The notes under the pieces are model-generated. The model searched no databases and was not told where the DNA came from. It saw nothing but the letters and a program-made list of their open reading frames with translations. A stretch of 64,000 bases of DNA from Hyphomonas johnsonii MHS-2 (lineage in GTDB: Bacteria; Pseudomonadota; Alphaproteobacteria; Caulobacterales; Hyphomonadaceae), in NCBI RefSeq assembly GCF_000685275.1, contig NZ_ARYK01000004.1:124001-188000 (forward strand), read 5' to 3'. Below are positions 18,100-27,014 of the stretch, one piece after another (the first letter of the stretch is position 1; every line of letters begins with the position of its first letter). A program made the position numbers and the translations under genes.

Positions 18100-18966
18100 G
18101 TGAATACGATACTTGGATTGTTCATCACCGTGGCCATGGTCTTCGGGGGATACCTCCTGGCCGGTGGCAAGATGGAGATCATCACCCATGCATTGCCGTT
18201 TGAAGGCATGATGATCGGTGGGGCGGCGCTCGGCGCGTTCCTTGCCGGCAATGACATGAACACTATCAAGCATACCGGCGGCGACATGAAGGCCGTGTTC
18301 ACTGGCGCGAAATGGAAGAAGACCGACTATCAGGACCTGCTGTGTCTGATGCATGAACTGCTCAACCTGATGAAGCAGAACCCGGTCGATGTCGAAGTCC
18401 ATATCGAAGCGCCCCACGAGTCGAGCATATTCGCCAAGTATCCGCGGATCCTGAAGGATCACTCGGCGATTGAGCTGATTTGCGACACCATCCGCTCAAT
18501 GATCATGAACTTCGACAATGTGCATCAGGTCGAAGAACTGATGCAGAAGCAGCTGGACCAGCTGGCCGAAGACAAGCTGCACGGGTCGCATGCGCTGCAG
18601 AACATGGCAGATGCGCTGCCGGCGCTCGGCATCGTGGCGGCCGTTCTCGGCGTTATCAAGACGATGGCTTCGATCGACAAGCCGCCGGAAATCCTTGGCG
18701 GCATGATTGGCGGCGCGCTGGTCGGCACCTTCCTCGGCGTCTTCCTGGCGTACGGGGTCGTCGGCCCGTTTGCCAAGAAAGTGAAAGATATCAGGATCGA
18801 AGAGCATTCCTTCTACTCGATGATCGGCGAAATTCTCGTATCCAACCTTCATCTCAACCCCGTCAATATCTGTGTCGAGGTCGCGCGGCGTCATGCGCCG
18901 TCCCGCGTGCGGCCAACCTATGACGAAGTCGAGCAGGCCATTCGGGAGATGAGACGAGCGGCATGA
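18100..18966 (+). CDS. motA: Flagellar stator protein MotA
   Basis: Four-helix stator subunit that forms the ion channel with MotB and pushes on FliG. The 288-residue protein starts at GTG 18100 with the family opening GLFITVAMVFGGYLLAGG. Helices 3 and 4 carry the conserved prolines: ALPALGIVAAVLGVIKTM and the PPEILGGMIGGALVGTFLG segment. The cytoplasmic loop includes the charged MHELLNLMKQNP region. It overlaps the next gene by 4 nt, linking it tightly to an unknown exported protein. Confidence 0.95.
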   Translation: MNTILGLFITVAMVFGGYLLAGGKMEIITHALPFEGMMIGGAALGAFLAGNDMNTIKHTGGDMKAVFTGAKWKKTDYQDLLCLMHELLNLMKQNPVDVEVHIEAPHESSIFAKYPRILKDHSAIELICDTIRSMIMNFDNVHQVEELMQKQLDQLAEDKLHGSHALQNMADALPALGIVAAVLGVIKTMASIDKPPEILGGMIGGALVGTFLGVFLAYGVVGPFAKKVKDIRIEEHSFYSMIGEILVSNLHLNPVNICVEVARRHAPSRVRPTYDEVEQAIREMRRAA

Positions 18967-20729
18967 CACGCCTTCCCTGCATCCTGCTCTTGAGTCTCTG
19001 CCTGGTCCCCCAGGGCCTGGCGCTTGAGCCGGACCCGGCGGCCCCCGGCCAGGCCGGCCGGCATTCGGACCTTTCGAAAGAGCTTGATGCATTTGTGCAG
19101 GGTGCGATCGAGGAGGGCATCCTGACGCCCGTCGGCCCCGCCGGTGACGCGTCGGCGACAGACATGCCGGCGGTCGGGTCTCTCGCACCCGCCAGCAAGG
19201 CGCATGACGCGCCCCGCGCCGGACCGGCGAAAGTCACGGCAGATCGCGCCTGCGAACGGCCCTACGACCTCGATTTTGCGGCGTACCGTGCATTCAGCCG
19301 GTATCAGGATCTCTACGCGGTCAATGTGGCGCTGAGCAGTGCTGCGGGCGCCTCCGCCATCCGCGACGCAGTCATTGAACTCGTCAAGGCCGATATCGCC
19401 CTCGGCCTCTATTCCGAAGCGCTGATGGCCTCCCGCCAGATTCCGGGGCCGGACGTTGTCGTCTATCAGAAACTCGCTGTCCTGATGCAGAATCGGCAAC
19501 CGCCAGACGTGCCGTATTTCATGCAACTGGCATCCTGCCATGAGGAAGCCGGCCTGTGGCTGTCAGTCGCGCAGCTTGCGGCCGGACAGGACGCAGGCGT
19601 TGCCCGGTTGCAGAATCATTTGACGGGCTTCCGCCAGTTGCCGCTGGGGCTTCGCACCGACTTTGCCGCGATCAGTGTGGCAGAGCTGCACCGTCACGGT
19701 GAAAAAGCGCTCGCGCAAAAGCTCGTTGCCTCCTTCACCGAAGACGAATTGCGCCAGTCCCGGCCGCTGCAGTTTGCCAACACCCTGATCGAACTCGAAC
19801 GAGGTAATCCCGAAGCCGAAAAAGCCATGCTGGGCTTCCTGTCCCAGCCGCGGTTCCAGGAAGAGGCGCTCGCCGTCATCCTGCGCCGGGACCAGCCCCT
19901 GGCCGACGGGTACAATGAGATCCTGCTTGGCGACCTGATGCAGAAGTTCGGCACCACGGATGACCGGGAGCTTGCTTCCAGCCTCAAATTTGCGCTCAGG
20001 GAACTGAGCGCGCATTCGCGTTACACGCCGCTGATGGACCTCGCCCGCAAGCCGGCGCTGCAGAACTCGATCGCCCAGGAAGAGATCAAGCGCTACCTGG
20101 TCGCGAGCCTCGAGCGCGATCTCGCGAGTGAAGAGCCGTTGCGGAACCTTGCCGCGATTGGCGCCCTGGCAGCCGGCACAAGCCTCCTTGATGGCCACCC
20201 CAAACGTGCCGGACTTTACAATTCGGCTTCAGGGCTTGCGATCCGTTTCGGGTTCGGCTCCCTCGCCGCAGAGCTTGCTCGCAAGATCGAGGCTGACGAG
20301 ATGGTCGCCCGCGAGATCGCGGCCCTGGCATTCCAGCAGGACGACCACGCGACGGTCTACGCGATTTCCAAGTCGCATCCACGGGACGAACAGGTGAACC
20401 TGATTGCGGCCCGGTGCGCGATCCAGGACAATAATGTCCGCCTGCTGGATGTGCTGGTCGATCGCTTGACGTTGAACCCGCAAACGATCCTTGCGCTCAT
20501 CGAGCAGGATGCCCTGTCCGGCAAATGGATTGTCCCGACGCGGGTCTACCAGGCTGCGGATCGCCTGTCCGGCATCGATCACGCCAAACGGGTCAAACGG
20601 GTCTCAACACTGAGGACGGCTGCGCAAAAGCAGCAGTCCAGCCAGATGGGCCCTCCAGTGTCTGATGCGGGAGCATTCCAGGAGCCCGAACAGATTGCCT
20701 CAACAACTTCGCCTCAGGAGCTCCACTGA
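18963..20729 (+). CDS. Exported helical-repeat protein of unknown function in the stator/rod operon (possible MotC-like)
   Basis: A 588-residue protein with a signal peptide (about 1-20, LLLSLCLVPQGLALE), a Pro/Ala-rich lead (to about 85), then an almost all-helical body resembling TPR/Sel1-type repeats (for example AVLMQNRQPPDVPYFMQLA, ALRELSAHSRYTPLMDLA), and a Gln/Ser-rich tail. I do not recognise a named family. It overlaps motA by 4 nt and flgF by 1 nt, so its production is coupled to stator and rod genes and it should act in the periplasm. Rhizobial MotC is also a periplasmic motility protein beside stator genes; with a MotE-like gene in the same cluster, a MotC-like role is a reasonable hypothesis only. 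Confidence 0.8.
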   Translation: MTRLPCILLLSLCLVPQGLALEPDPAAPGQAGRHSDLSKELDAFVQGAIEEGILTPVGPAGDASATDMPAVGSLAPASKAHDAPRAGPAKVTADRACERPYDLDFAAYRAFSRYQDLYAVNVALSSAAGASAIRDAVIELVKADIALGLYSEALMASRQIPGPDVVVYQKLAVLMQNRQPPDVPYFMQLASCHEEAGLWLSVAQLAAGQDAGVARLQNHLTGFRQLPLGLRTDFAAISVAELHRHGEKALAQKLVASFTEDELRQSRPLQFANTLIELERGNPEAEKAMLGFLSQPRFQEEALAVILRRDQPLADGYNEILLGDLMQKFGTTDDRELASSLKFALRELSAHSRYTPLMDLARKPALQNSIAQEEIKRYLVASLERDLASEEPLRNLAAIGALAAGTSLLDGHPKRAGLYNSASGLAIRFGFGSLAAELARKIEADEMVAREIAALAFQQDDHATVYAISKSHPRDEQVNLIAARCAIQDNNVRLLDVLVDRLTLNPQTILALIEQDALSGKWIVPTRVYQAADRLSGIDHAKRVKRVSTLRTAAQKQQSSQMGPPVSDAGAFQEPEQIASTTSPQELH

Positions 20730-21442
20730 TGTCGAACGCTGTCTATGCTTCACTCGCCCGCCAACACGGCCTGGTTCAGGAAATGCAGGTCGTTTCCAAC
20801 AATCTCGCGAATGCCAGCACCACGGGATACAAGTCTGACCGCGCCATATTCGCGGAATTCCTGACCGGTGCCAGCGCCAGCGGCACGCCGCTGTCGATGG
20901 GCGGTCTGGCGGGCCATGCCTTCGAAATGGAGCAGGGCGCCTTCAAGCTGACAGGCAGCCAGTTCGATGTGGCGGTGCAGGGTGAGGGGTATTTCATCGT
21001 CGAGACCGGGCAGGGCGTCCGTCTGACGCGGGCCGGGCATTTCCAGATGGCGGGCGACGGCACGCTGGTCGACATGAACGGCAGCAAGGTGCTCGGAAAC
21101 GGCGGTGCACCGATCTCGATCCCGCCCGAAGCATCGCAGGTCTCGATCGGATCTGACGGAACGATTTCGGTCGACGGTCAGGAAATCGACCGCCTCGGCG
21201 TGGTGCTTCCCGAAGGCGACATGCTGCGTGATTCAAACACCTATTTTTCCGCGCCCGGCGGCTACGGCGCCGCGACCGAATCGTCGGTCGTCCAGGGAGC
21301 GCTGGAACAATCCAACGTATCGCCCGTGCTCGAGGTCGCCCGAATGATCGAAGTGCAGCGTGCCTATGAAGCCGGCCAGACTTTGCTGGAACGAGAAGAC
21401 CAACGCATTGGTCAGCTCATATCGACCGTCCGCGAAAGATAG
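20729..21442 (+). CDS. flgF: Flagellar proximal rod protein FlgF
   Basis: Rod subunit. The 237-residue protein has the axial signature VSNNLANASTTGYKSD (about 22-37), the rod-type segment FDVAVQGEGYFIVETGQG, and the C-terminal helix EVARMIEVQRAYEAGQTLLE. It is the shorter of two adjacent FlgF/FlgG paralogues, and its gene order (flgF then flgG) is standard. The ATG overlaps the preceding stop by one base. Confidence 0.94.
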   Translation: MSNAVYASLARQHGLVQEMQVVSNNLANASTTGYKSDRAIFAEFLTGASASGTPLSMGGLAGHAFEMEQGAFKLTGSQFDVAVQGEGYFIVETGQGVRLTRAGHFQMAGDGTLVDMNGSKVLGNGGAPISIPPEASQVSIGSDGTISVDGQEIDRLGVVLPEGDMLRDSNTYFSAPGGYGAATESSVVQGALEQSNVSPVLEVARMIEVQRAYEAGQTLLEREDQRIGQLISTVRER

Positions 21443-21470
21443 CGGCGGTAATTGAAGGAAGGAGTCCTAC

Positions 21471-22256
21471 ATGAAGTCCTTGCAGATCGCCGCGACGGGG
21501 ATGGCAGCGCAACAGATGCGCGTCGATGTCATCTCCAACAACATCGCCAACATGAGCACCGCAGCCTACCGGCCGCGGGTCGCCGAGTTTTCAGACCTGA
21601 TGTACCAGCAGTACCTGACACCCGGTACGATTGCGTCCCAGGTGGGCACCGTTGTGCCTGCGGGGATCCAGCTGGGTACGGGCGTGCGTCCGTCAACCGT
21701 GTCCATGGAAATCACGCAGGGTTCGCTCCGCGAAACAGGTTCCGAACTGGACGTCGCCATCGACGGGTCGGGCTTTCTTGAAGTCACCCTGCCGTCCGGC
21801 GACCCTGCCTATACGCGTGACGGCAAGCTGAACCGCAGCCCCGAGGGCGAGATTGTCACAATGGATGGCAATCCCCTGGCCGACGGCATCATCATCCCGG
21901 AGGATGCGTCACATATTTCCATCAGCCGCGATGGCGAAGTCGTTGCCTATTTCGACAATGCCACCGAAGGCCAGGCCATCGGCACGATCTCCCTGACCCG
22001 CTTCGTCAACGAAAAGGGCCTGGAAGCAATCGGGGACAACATGTTCCGCGAGACCGAAGCGTCCGGCGCGCCAACACAGCTGGTGGCAGGCACTGAAGGG
22101 GCGGGCTTCCTCCGTCAGGGTTTCCTCGAAGAATCCGGTGTCGATGTGGTGAAGGAAATCTCCGATCTCATCGAAGCCCAGCGCGGTTACGAGCTGAACT
22201 CGAAAGTCATCACGGCGTCAGACGAAATGCTCGCCGCAACCACCCGGTTGAGATAG
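21471..22256 (+). CDS. flgG: Flagellar distal rod protein FlgG
   Basis: Main distal rod subunit. The 261-residue protein contains ISNNIANMSTAAYRPRVAEF, ELDVAIDGSGFLEVTLPSG, and the C-terminal EISDLIEAQRGYELNSKVI followed by TASDEMLAATTRLR. The Ala in place of Gly in the NxAN..TxxY motif (TAAY rather than TTGY) is a small deviation. AAGGAAGGAG shortly upstream is a good ribosome binding site. It is followed by flgA after 4 nt. Confidence 0.95.
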   Translation: MKSLQIAATGMAAQQMRVDVISNNIANMSTAAYRPRVAEFSDLMYQQYLTPGTIASQVGTVVPAGIQLGTGVRPSTVSMEITQGSLRETGSELDVAIDGSGFLEVTLPSGDPAYTRDGKLNRSPEGEIVTMDGNPLADGIIIPEDASHISISRDGEVVAYFDNATEGQAIGTISLTRFVNEKGLEAIGDNMFRETEASGAPTQLVAGTEGAGFLRQGFLEESGVDVVKEISDLIEAQRGYELNSKVITASDEMLAATTRLR

Positions 22257-22260
22257 TGCC

Positions 22261-22668
22261 ATGATATCTCTCATCGCTCTTGGGATAGGTGCGTGCGCAG
22301 TGTTTGCCGACGCATCGTCGCTCGTCGCCGCAGAGGTCATTCGCGCAGGTGACCGCATCTCTCCGGCCAATGCCGTGACTGACGCCGGTACGGCAATCGA
22401 TCAGGATGATCCCCTGATCGGCCGCGAGGTGCGTCGCACGATCTATGAAGGCCAGCCGGTCACGGCTGACAATACGCGCCCGGCAATGCTGGTGAAGCGT
22501 AATCAGATTGTTTCGATCAAGTACATCAAGGGCGGCCTGGAAATAACCACGACCGGCCGTGCAATGGGCGAGGCCGGGCTGAACGAGTCCGTCAGTGTGC
22601 TCAACCAGCAATCGCGCCAGATGGTGCAAGGGATCGTTCAGCCAGACGGATGGGTGCTCGCACAATGA
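22261..22668 (+). CDS. flgA: Short P-ring assembly chaperone FlgA
   Basis: Periplasmic chaperone for FlgI assembly. The 135-residue product is much shorter than the usual FlgA (about 220 residues) and consists of a signal-like N-terminus plus the SAF-type C-terminal half: DDPLIGREVRRTIYEGQPV and NQIVSIKYIKGGLEITTTG. Short FlgA proteins are known in alphaproteobacterial clusters. The stop overlaps the flgH start (ATGA). Confidence 0.85.
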   Translation: MISLIALGIGACAVFADASSLVAAEVIRAGDRISPANAVTDAGTAIDQDDPLIGREVRRTIYEGQPVTADNTRPAMLVKRNQIVSIKYIKGGLEITTTGRAMGEAGLNESVSVLNQQSRQMVQGIVQPDGWVLAQ

Positions 22669-23366
22669 AGATGCTATTCTCGACTGCTATTCTCGCGACG
22701 GCCATCACGGCCTGTGCCAGCACGCCTCACGAAACGGCGGCCGTTGAAGATGATTTCTATGCGAACTGGGCCGAGTCCGTTGCCCTGGAGAACGTCAGCG
22801 ACGAGCCCAACCCCTCCCTCTGGGCGACCTCACCCAACGCGCTGCTCAGCATGCGGCGCGCGAAGGAGGTGGGAGACCTGCTGACAGTGGTTGTCGAAAT
22901 GGACGACCAGGCCAGTCTCAAGTCGTCCCTCTCGCGTAGCCGCGGGTCCAGCGAAGACCTCAGCGTCGACGCCCTGTTCGGCCTGCCGAATATCGTCAAT
23001 CGCGCCTTGCCGGGCAGCGCCAGTGTTTCACCGGCCGTCGACTATCAGCGAAATTCGAACCTGAACGGTACCGGTGCGGTCAACCGCGCCGAGAAGATTG
23101 CCTTCACGCTCGCCGCCCGTGTCGTGGGCCTTGAGCCGAACGGCAACCTGATCATTCACGGGTACCAGCAGACGCGCGTTGGCGCTGAAGTGCGATACCT
23201 CAGCGTTGCTGGCGTCATCCGTGCGCAGGACATTACGCGGACCAATACAGTAACCTACGAAAAGATCGCGGACGCGCAATTGTCCTACGTAAATGAAGGC
23301 GACACGACTGGTGCGAATGGCCGCAAGGCGATTCCGAAGTTCCTGGACAAGGTCATGCCGTTCTAG
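22665..23366 (+). CDS. flgH: Flagellar L-ring lipoprotein FlgH
   Basis: Outer-membrane ring around the rod. The 233-residue protein has a lipoprotein signal with lipobox ITAC (Cys at about 17) followed by Ala, compatible with outer-membrane sorting. The body contains NPSLWATSPNALLSMRRAKE, VGDLLTVVVEM and the HGYQQTRVGAEVRYLSVAGV region near the end, all typical of FlgH. Reading starts at ATG 22665, overlapping flgA. Confidence 0.95.
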   Translation: MKMLFSTAILATAITACASTPHETAAVEDDFYANWAESVALENVSDEPNPSLWATSPNALLSMRRAKEVGDLLTVVVEMDDQASLKSSLSRSRGSSEDLSVDALFGLPNIVNRALPGSASVSPAVDYQRNSNLNGTGAVNRAEKIAFTLAARVVGLEPNGNLIIHGYQQTRVGAEVRYLSVAGVIRAQDITRTNTVTYEKIADAQLSYVNEGDTTGANGRKAIPKFLDKVMPF

Positions 23367-23375
23367 GTGCTCAAC

Positions 23376-23924
23376 ATGAAGAACATCATTTCCGCCGTTG
23401 TCGTCGTCCTCTGCATTGTTGCGGGAGGGATCGGTGGCCACTTCCTCAAGAGCGGCGGTGGCGGCGCATCCGGCCCTGCCGCGCATGCTGAAGATGCCGC
23501 CGATGATGGGCATGGCAAGTCTGAAGAATCCGGACACGCCAAGCCTGAAAAGGCGAAATCGGGCCATGGCGACGATTCGAGCGACGAGATATCGCTGTCG
23601 GGTGTGGACTATTTCAAGTTCAGCCGTGAATTCGTCGTGCCGATCATGCGCGACAACAAGGTCGTCAGCCTGGTGATCCTGAACATCAATCTCGAAGTCG
23701 ATTCGAGCCTGTCCCGCAAGCTCTTCTCGATGGAACCGAAGATCCGGGACAATATCATGACCACGCTGGTCGAGTTGAGCAATGACGGGCGAACGCTCGA
23801 ATCCGTCGCGAACCTGGAGAACTATGAATCGATCCGCTCAACGGTCCTGATGAATCTCCAGAAGGTCGCACCGGCCGGAATCCGCAACGTCCTTATCGTG
23901 GACATGGCCAAGCAGGACCTTTAG
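23376..23924 (+). CDS. FliL-family protein (copy 2)
   Basis: A 182-residue single-pass membrane protein: N-terminal helix (about 3-21) ending in a Gly-rich stretch, a His/Lys/Glu-rich charged linker (about 30-70), and a C-terminal domain resembling the periplasmic FliL/stomatin-like domain, with LVILNINLEVD and a final NVLIVDMAKQDL. I chose ATG 23376 because AGGTG lies 6 nt upstream; a GTG at 23367 is the alternative. It is 9 nt after flgH and closes the fliM operon. It is clearly different in sequence from the fliL at 6208, so this is an old paralogue, not a recent duplication. Confidence 0.75.
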   Translation: MKNIISAVVVVLCIVAGGIGGHFLKSGGGGASGPAAHAEDAADDGHGKSEESGHAKPEKAKSGHGDDSSDEISLSGVDYFKFSREFVVPIMRDNKVVSLVILNINLEVDSSLSRKLFSMEPKIRDNIMTTLVELSNDGRTLESVANLENYESIRSTVLMNLQKVAPAGIRNVLIVDMAKQDL

Positions 23925-23957
23925 CGGGGCACGCCCTCGCCGCGTCCATCCGCCAGC

Positions 23958-24638
23958 CTAGTCCTCAACCTTGCGGGCATTGTTCAGGCCTGTGGTCAAC
24001 TTGGACGCCGTTCCCAGAACCAGCGCGCCGTTTTCATTGCCGATGTCGGTAACCGTCGTGATGACCCGCGGTGCGGCGGTGCCGATATATTGATCGCCGC
24101 GGAACAGGTCGATGCCGAACTCGTACAGGCCTTCGGGCACGATCTGGTTGCCGGATGAGTCCAGTCCGTCCCATGTGTAGGACTCGTCAGCCGGATCAAG
24201 CTCCTCCGACCAGACGGCATTTCCGGTATTGTCCTTCACCGTGAGGGTGGCGCGGTCGACGCCTTCCGGCATGTCGACAGAGAACTGGACCGGCGAGGCA
24301 GAGTACGGAACCCACGATGATTCGACCGATACGGTCTGGCCCAGCCATTCGCTCGCAATGAACGCGTGAAGGTCGCCCATCAATGTCGCGATCGTCTCAA
24401 GGCTGGTGTTCGATTTGACCTGCTGCTCAAGCGACGAGAAGGTCGCCAGCTGTTCGACAAACTGTGTCGAATCGAGGGGCGACAACGGATCCTGGTTGCG
24501 CAGCTGCGCCGTGAGCAGCTTGAGGAACGTGTTGAATTCCTCACCGACATCGGGTTTCGAAGAGGCTGCTGCGGCGGCTGCCGCCGAGGCGGCTGCTGCA
24601 CTGGACTGGGTGTCTGTGGCGCTCGAGATCGTGGTCAT
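23958..24638 (-). CDS. flgD: Hook assembly scaffold FlgD
   Basis: Hook-capping protein needed for hook polymerisation. The 226-residue protein has an Ala-rich, low-complexity N-terminus (to about 30), the strongly conserved FNTFLKLLTAQLRNQDPLSP (about 36-55), and TQFVEQLATFSSLEQ just after. The C-terminal half is the tandem FlgD Ig/tudor-like part with DGLDSSGNQIVPEGLYEF. ATG 24638 has GAAGG upstream. It lies right after fliK, the usual functional pair. Confidence 0.94.
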   Translation of the reverse strand: MTTISSATDTQSSAAAASAAAAAAASSKPDVGEEFNTFLKLLTAQLRNQDPLSPLDSTQFVEQLATFSSLEQQVKSNTSLETIATLMGDLHAFIASEWLGQTVSVESSWVPYSASPVQFSVDMPEGVDRATLTVKDNTGNAVWSEELDPADESYTWDGLDSSGNQIVPEGLYEFGIDLFRGDQYIGTAAPRVITTVTDIGNENGALVLGTASKLTTGLNNARKVED

Positions 24639-24649
24639 GGAATTCGCCT

Positions 24650-26146
24650 TCAAAGCTTGATGTTGAGTCCGCCGCCCGTTGACGAAAGGCGAGAGGTGTT
24701 GCTCGCCGCCACGATCGCCGGTTTGACGACGATGGTGTCGGGAGAGGGGTGATGGAGCGCCGGAGCGCCGCTGCCAGGCTGGTTGTTCTGGTCCTGCTGG
24801 TGCGGCAGGTTTTGCTGGAAGCTCATGTTCTGGCCGCTGAGGCCCTGGCGTTCCAGCGCCTGCACCAGTTCAAAATGCATCATGCGCAGGTGCCGCATCG
24901 CTTCGGGATTGTCGCCGGTGACGGTGACGTGCTGCAGCCCGTGGGCGTCAAACTTGAAATCAATCGACACGCGCCCGAGTTCAGGCGGATCGAGCTGTAC
25001 CGTGATCCGGTCCTTGCGATCTTCAGGCGCCGCGAGTGAGTCAGAGATGATGTCGACGACTTGCGCGGGCGTTGCCGATACCAGGCTTTGCGTCGGCGTC
25101 ATCGCGACAGGTGCGGCGTTCGCGCCGACAGGTGTCGATACGGGGCCCGGCAATGCGGACGTGGCGGTCTGGACAGGCGCATCGGTGCCCTGCGTGCCAT
25201 GATGTTTCGGTGCCGCTTCGACAAGCTCGTCAAAGGCCGACGGGGCTGCTGCCAGTGCGGCGGTCGATTCGCCGTCATCAATCCTGACACCATGCGGCGC
25301 GCCCTTCATGGGTGCCCTGCCGCTGTCGTGCCCTGCAGACGGGCCGGTGCCAGGCGCTGGCCTTGCAGCGGGACGTCCGGAGACAGCGTTGCTGGCGGTC
25401 ACGCCAGCCGTTGCGGTCGCGGCGGTGCGGTCTGCCTGAGCGTGCGGGTTGCCCACAACGGCAATGCCCGATGTCGCGGTTGTTGTTGAATCGGAGTCGG
25501 ACAAGGCCGCCGGGTCGGTCGCCGGTGGTGAATCAGGTGTCCTGACTGACGCTGCGTCAGGCGCGGACCGGGCGAGTGTCGTGTCGGGCTGCGCTGGCAC
25601 CGGTGTGGAGGCATCCACTTGCGGCGCGTCTTTTGCGGGGCTTTCGGCCGGCAAGTCGGTGGATTCCGCCGGCACCACGGTCGCAGCGGGCGTAATGGCC
25701 TGCGCCGGGTCCGACCGCGCCACGATGCCGGTCGTGCCCGCATCCACGCGTGTGCCGGACGCGGCATCCGGGCCTGTTCCGGCGGCTGGTTCCGTCGGTA
25801 GGGCAGGGACAGGCAGATTTGGCTCGGCTGAGATCAGCGAGGCGTCGGGCAGGGCCACCGCGATCGGTTCGGATGCAATGGCGGTGGCGTCTGCCTCATC
25901 GCCGGCGGGTGTCACTTCGGCGGGCTCCGGCGCCTGTGGCATCAACGCGGCGGTCGCTGCGAGTGTACCCGTATCGCTCAGGTCTGCCTTATCCGGGTCT
26001 TCTGTCGGGGGCTGGCCCTGACCGGCCTTCAGCAGGCTGGCGGCGAAGTCGGCTTTCCTGCCGATGCCCGCGGGCGCGCGCACTGTCGCGTCGGTCGCCT
26101 TCAACGTCGGGCGACTGGCGAAATCGGCTTCAAAGGTAAATGTCAT
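24650..26146 (-). CDS. fliK: Hook-length control protein FliK
   Basis: Secreted ruler protein that ends hook growth by switching export specificity through FlhB. The 498-residue protein begins MTFTFEADF and is dominated by Ala/Pro/Asp/Thr-rich disordered sequence (about 50-370), as expected for a ruler. The compact C-terminal domain (about 385-465) has the family core ITVQLDPPELGRVSIDF and HVTVTGDNPEAMRHLR. A Gln/Asn/His-rich tail follows. I start at ATG 26146; the open frame continues further upstream, but there it only mirrors genes on the other strand. Confidence 0.88.
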   Translation of the reverse strand: MTFTFEADFASRPTLKATDATVRAPAGIGRKADFAASLLKAGQGQPPTEDPDKADLSDTGTLAATAALMPQAPEPAEVTPAGDEADATAIASEPIAVALPDASLISAEPNLPVPALPTEPAAGTGPDAASGTRVDAGTTGIVARSDPAQAITPAATVVPAESTDLPAESPAKDAPQVDASTPVPAQPDTTLARSAPDAASVRTPDSPPATDPAALSDSDSTTTATSGIAVVGNPHAQADRTAATATAGVTASNAVSGRPAARPAPGTGPSAGHDSGRAPMKGAPHGVRIDDGESTAALAAAPSAFDELVEAAPKHHGTQGTDAPVQTATSALPGPVSTPVGANAAPVAMTPTQSLVSATPAQVVDIISDSLAAPEDRKDRITVQLDPPELGRVSIDFKFDAHGLQHVTVTGDNPEAMRHLRMMHFELVQALERQGLSGQNMSFQQNLPHQQDQNNQPGSGAPALHHPSPDTIVVKPAIVAASNTSRLSSTGGGLNIKL

Positions 26147-26261
26147 TCGGTGTCCACAACGGGTTCTGTTAACCAAATTAAAACCAAGCCGCGTAAAAAG
26201 TGCGTTAATATTTTCAGTGATCCGGGTAACTATTTTCCCGCGTCCAGTTGCGGAGTGTCGA
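26147..26261. promoter_or_regulatory. Divergent fliK/flgJ upstream region with TTAA half-sites
   Basis: TTAACC at 26169-26174 is followed closely by TTAA at 26178 and TTAA at 26205. The spacings do not match the CtrA N7 rule, so I call it only a cluster of half-sites in a bidirectional promoter region. Confidence 0.3.
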
Positions 26262-26576
26262 ATGCCAGACCCGGTATCCCTTGCCTCCATCGGTGCGCCA
26301 GCCCGCGCGCTGCCCGATCGTTCGAGTGCTGACATACAGCGCCAGGAAGCCACCGATATCGGCAAGCGATTCGAACAGATGCTGTGGGCCGATATGCTGT
26401 CGCATGCCGGGCTCGAGAAAGCGCTCTCGCAAGGCGGCGGCGAGGCCGCATCGGCCTTCTCGAGATATGTGGTCGAAGCGGTCGCCAAGGATCTCGCCGA
26501 GACCCACCCGCTTGGCCTGACGGATTCCATGAACCTGGGCCCGTCTGCAGGACCTGCAGCAGAGGACGCATCATGA
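26262..26576 (+). CDS. flgJ: Rod-binding protein, FlgJ N-terminal type
   Basis: Rod-assembly scaffold. The 104-residue protein covers only the rod-binding domain: DIGKRFEQMLWADMLSHAGL and SAFSRYVVEAVAKDLAETHPLGL. The muramidase domain found in enteric FlgJ is missing, which is normal in alphaproteobacteria, where a separate enzyme opens the peptidoglycan. I use ATG 26262; the frame is open further upstream without similarity. The stop overlaps the next start (ATGA). Confidence 0.85.
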   Translation: MPDPVSLASIGAPARALPDRSSADIQRQEATDIGKRFEQMLWADMLSHAGLEKALSQGGGEAASAFSRYVVEAVAKDLAETHPLGLTDSMNLGPSAGPAAEDAS

Positions 26577-26953
26577 CCGGGAATGTCTTCAATATACAGG
26601 CAGAGCGCCTGGTACGCATCCTTGCAAGTGAGAAGGAACTGCTGCTGACCGGCCGCGCCCGCGAGGCTGTGGCCCTGATGGAAGAGAAGCTGGGGGCGCT
26701 CCAGGAACTCGAAACGGCACTCGATGATCCTGAACTGAATGCGATGGCGACAGACCACCGCCAGCAGATCCAGACGATCGTGGCACTGGCAAAAGAAAAC
26801 GCGATTCACTTCGAGGCGATCCGCAACGGACTGCGCCACGCGATAGACCGGCTCGAGTCACTTCACGGCAATGCCTATGTCGGTTCCTACGGTCAGGACG
26901 GCGGTAAAATTCCTTTTACGGACGTTACCGGACAGTTTCAAAGAAAAGCCTGA
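26573..26953 (+). CDS. flgN: FlgN-like export chaperone
   Basis: A 126-residue, mainly helical protein with a long heptad-rich region (about 10-95: RLVRILASEKELLLTGRARE, LMEEKLGALQELETAL). This shape and place fit FlgN, the cytoplasmic chaperone for FlgK and FlgL. The C-terminus ends in a Gly/Tyr-rich tail. It overlaps flgJ by 4 nt and is followed after 145 bp by the flagellin gene. The similarity is structural rather than motif based, so the name is provisional. Confidence 0.65.
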   Translation: MTGNVFNIQAERLVRILASEKELLLTGRAREAVALMEEKLGALQELETALDDPELNAMATDHRQQIQTIVALAKENAIHFEAIRNGLRHAIDRLESLHGNAYVGSYGQDGGKIPFTDVTGQFQRKA

Positions 26954-26998
26954 TTAGTTAACCCTATGTACATAATGGATGCCTAAGGATCACTACAG

Positions 26999-27014
26999 CA
27001 ACCAAGATTGGTTG
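26999..27014. promoter_or_regulatory. 16-bp perfect palindrome upstream of flagellin
   Basis: CAACCAA-GA-TTGGTTG, a perfect 7+7 inverted repeat with a 2-bp centre, about 85-100 bp before the flagellin start. It may be an operator for a dimeric regulator, or part of the leader if the transcript starts upstream. A TTAACC half-site is at 26958-26963. Confidence 0.5.
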
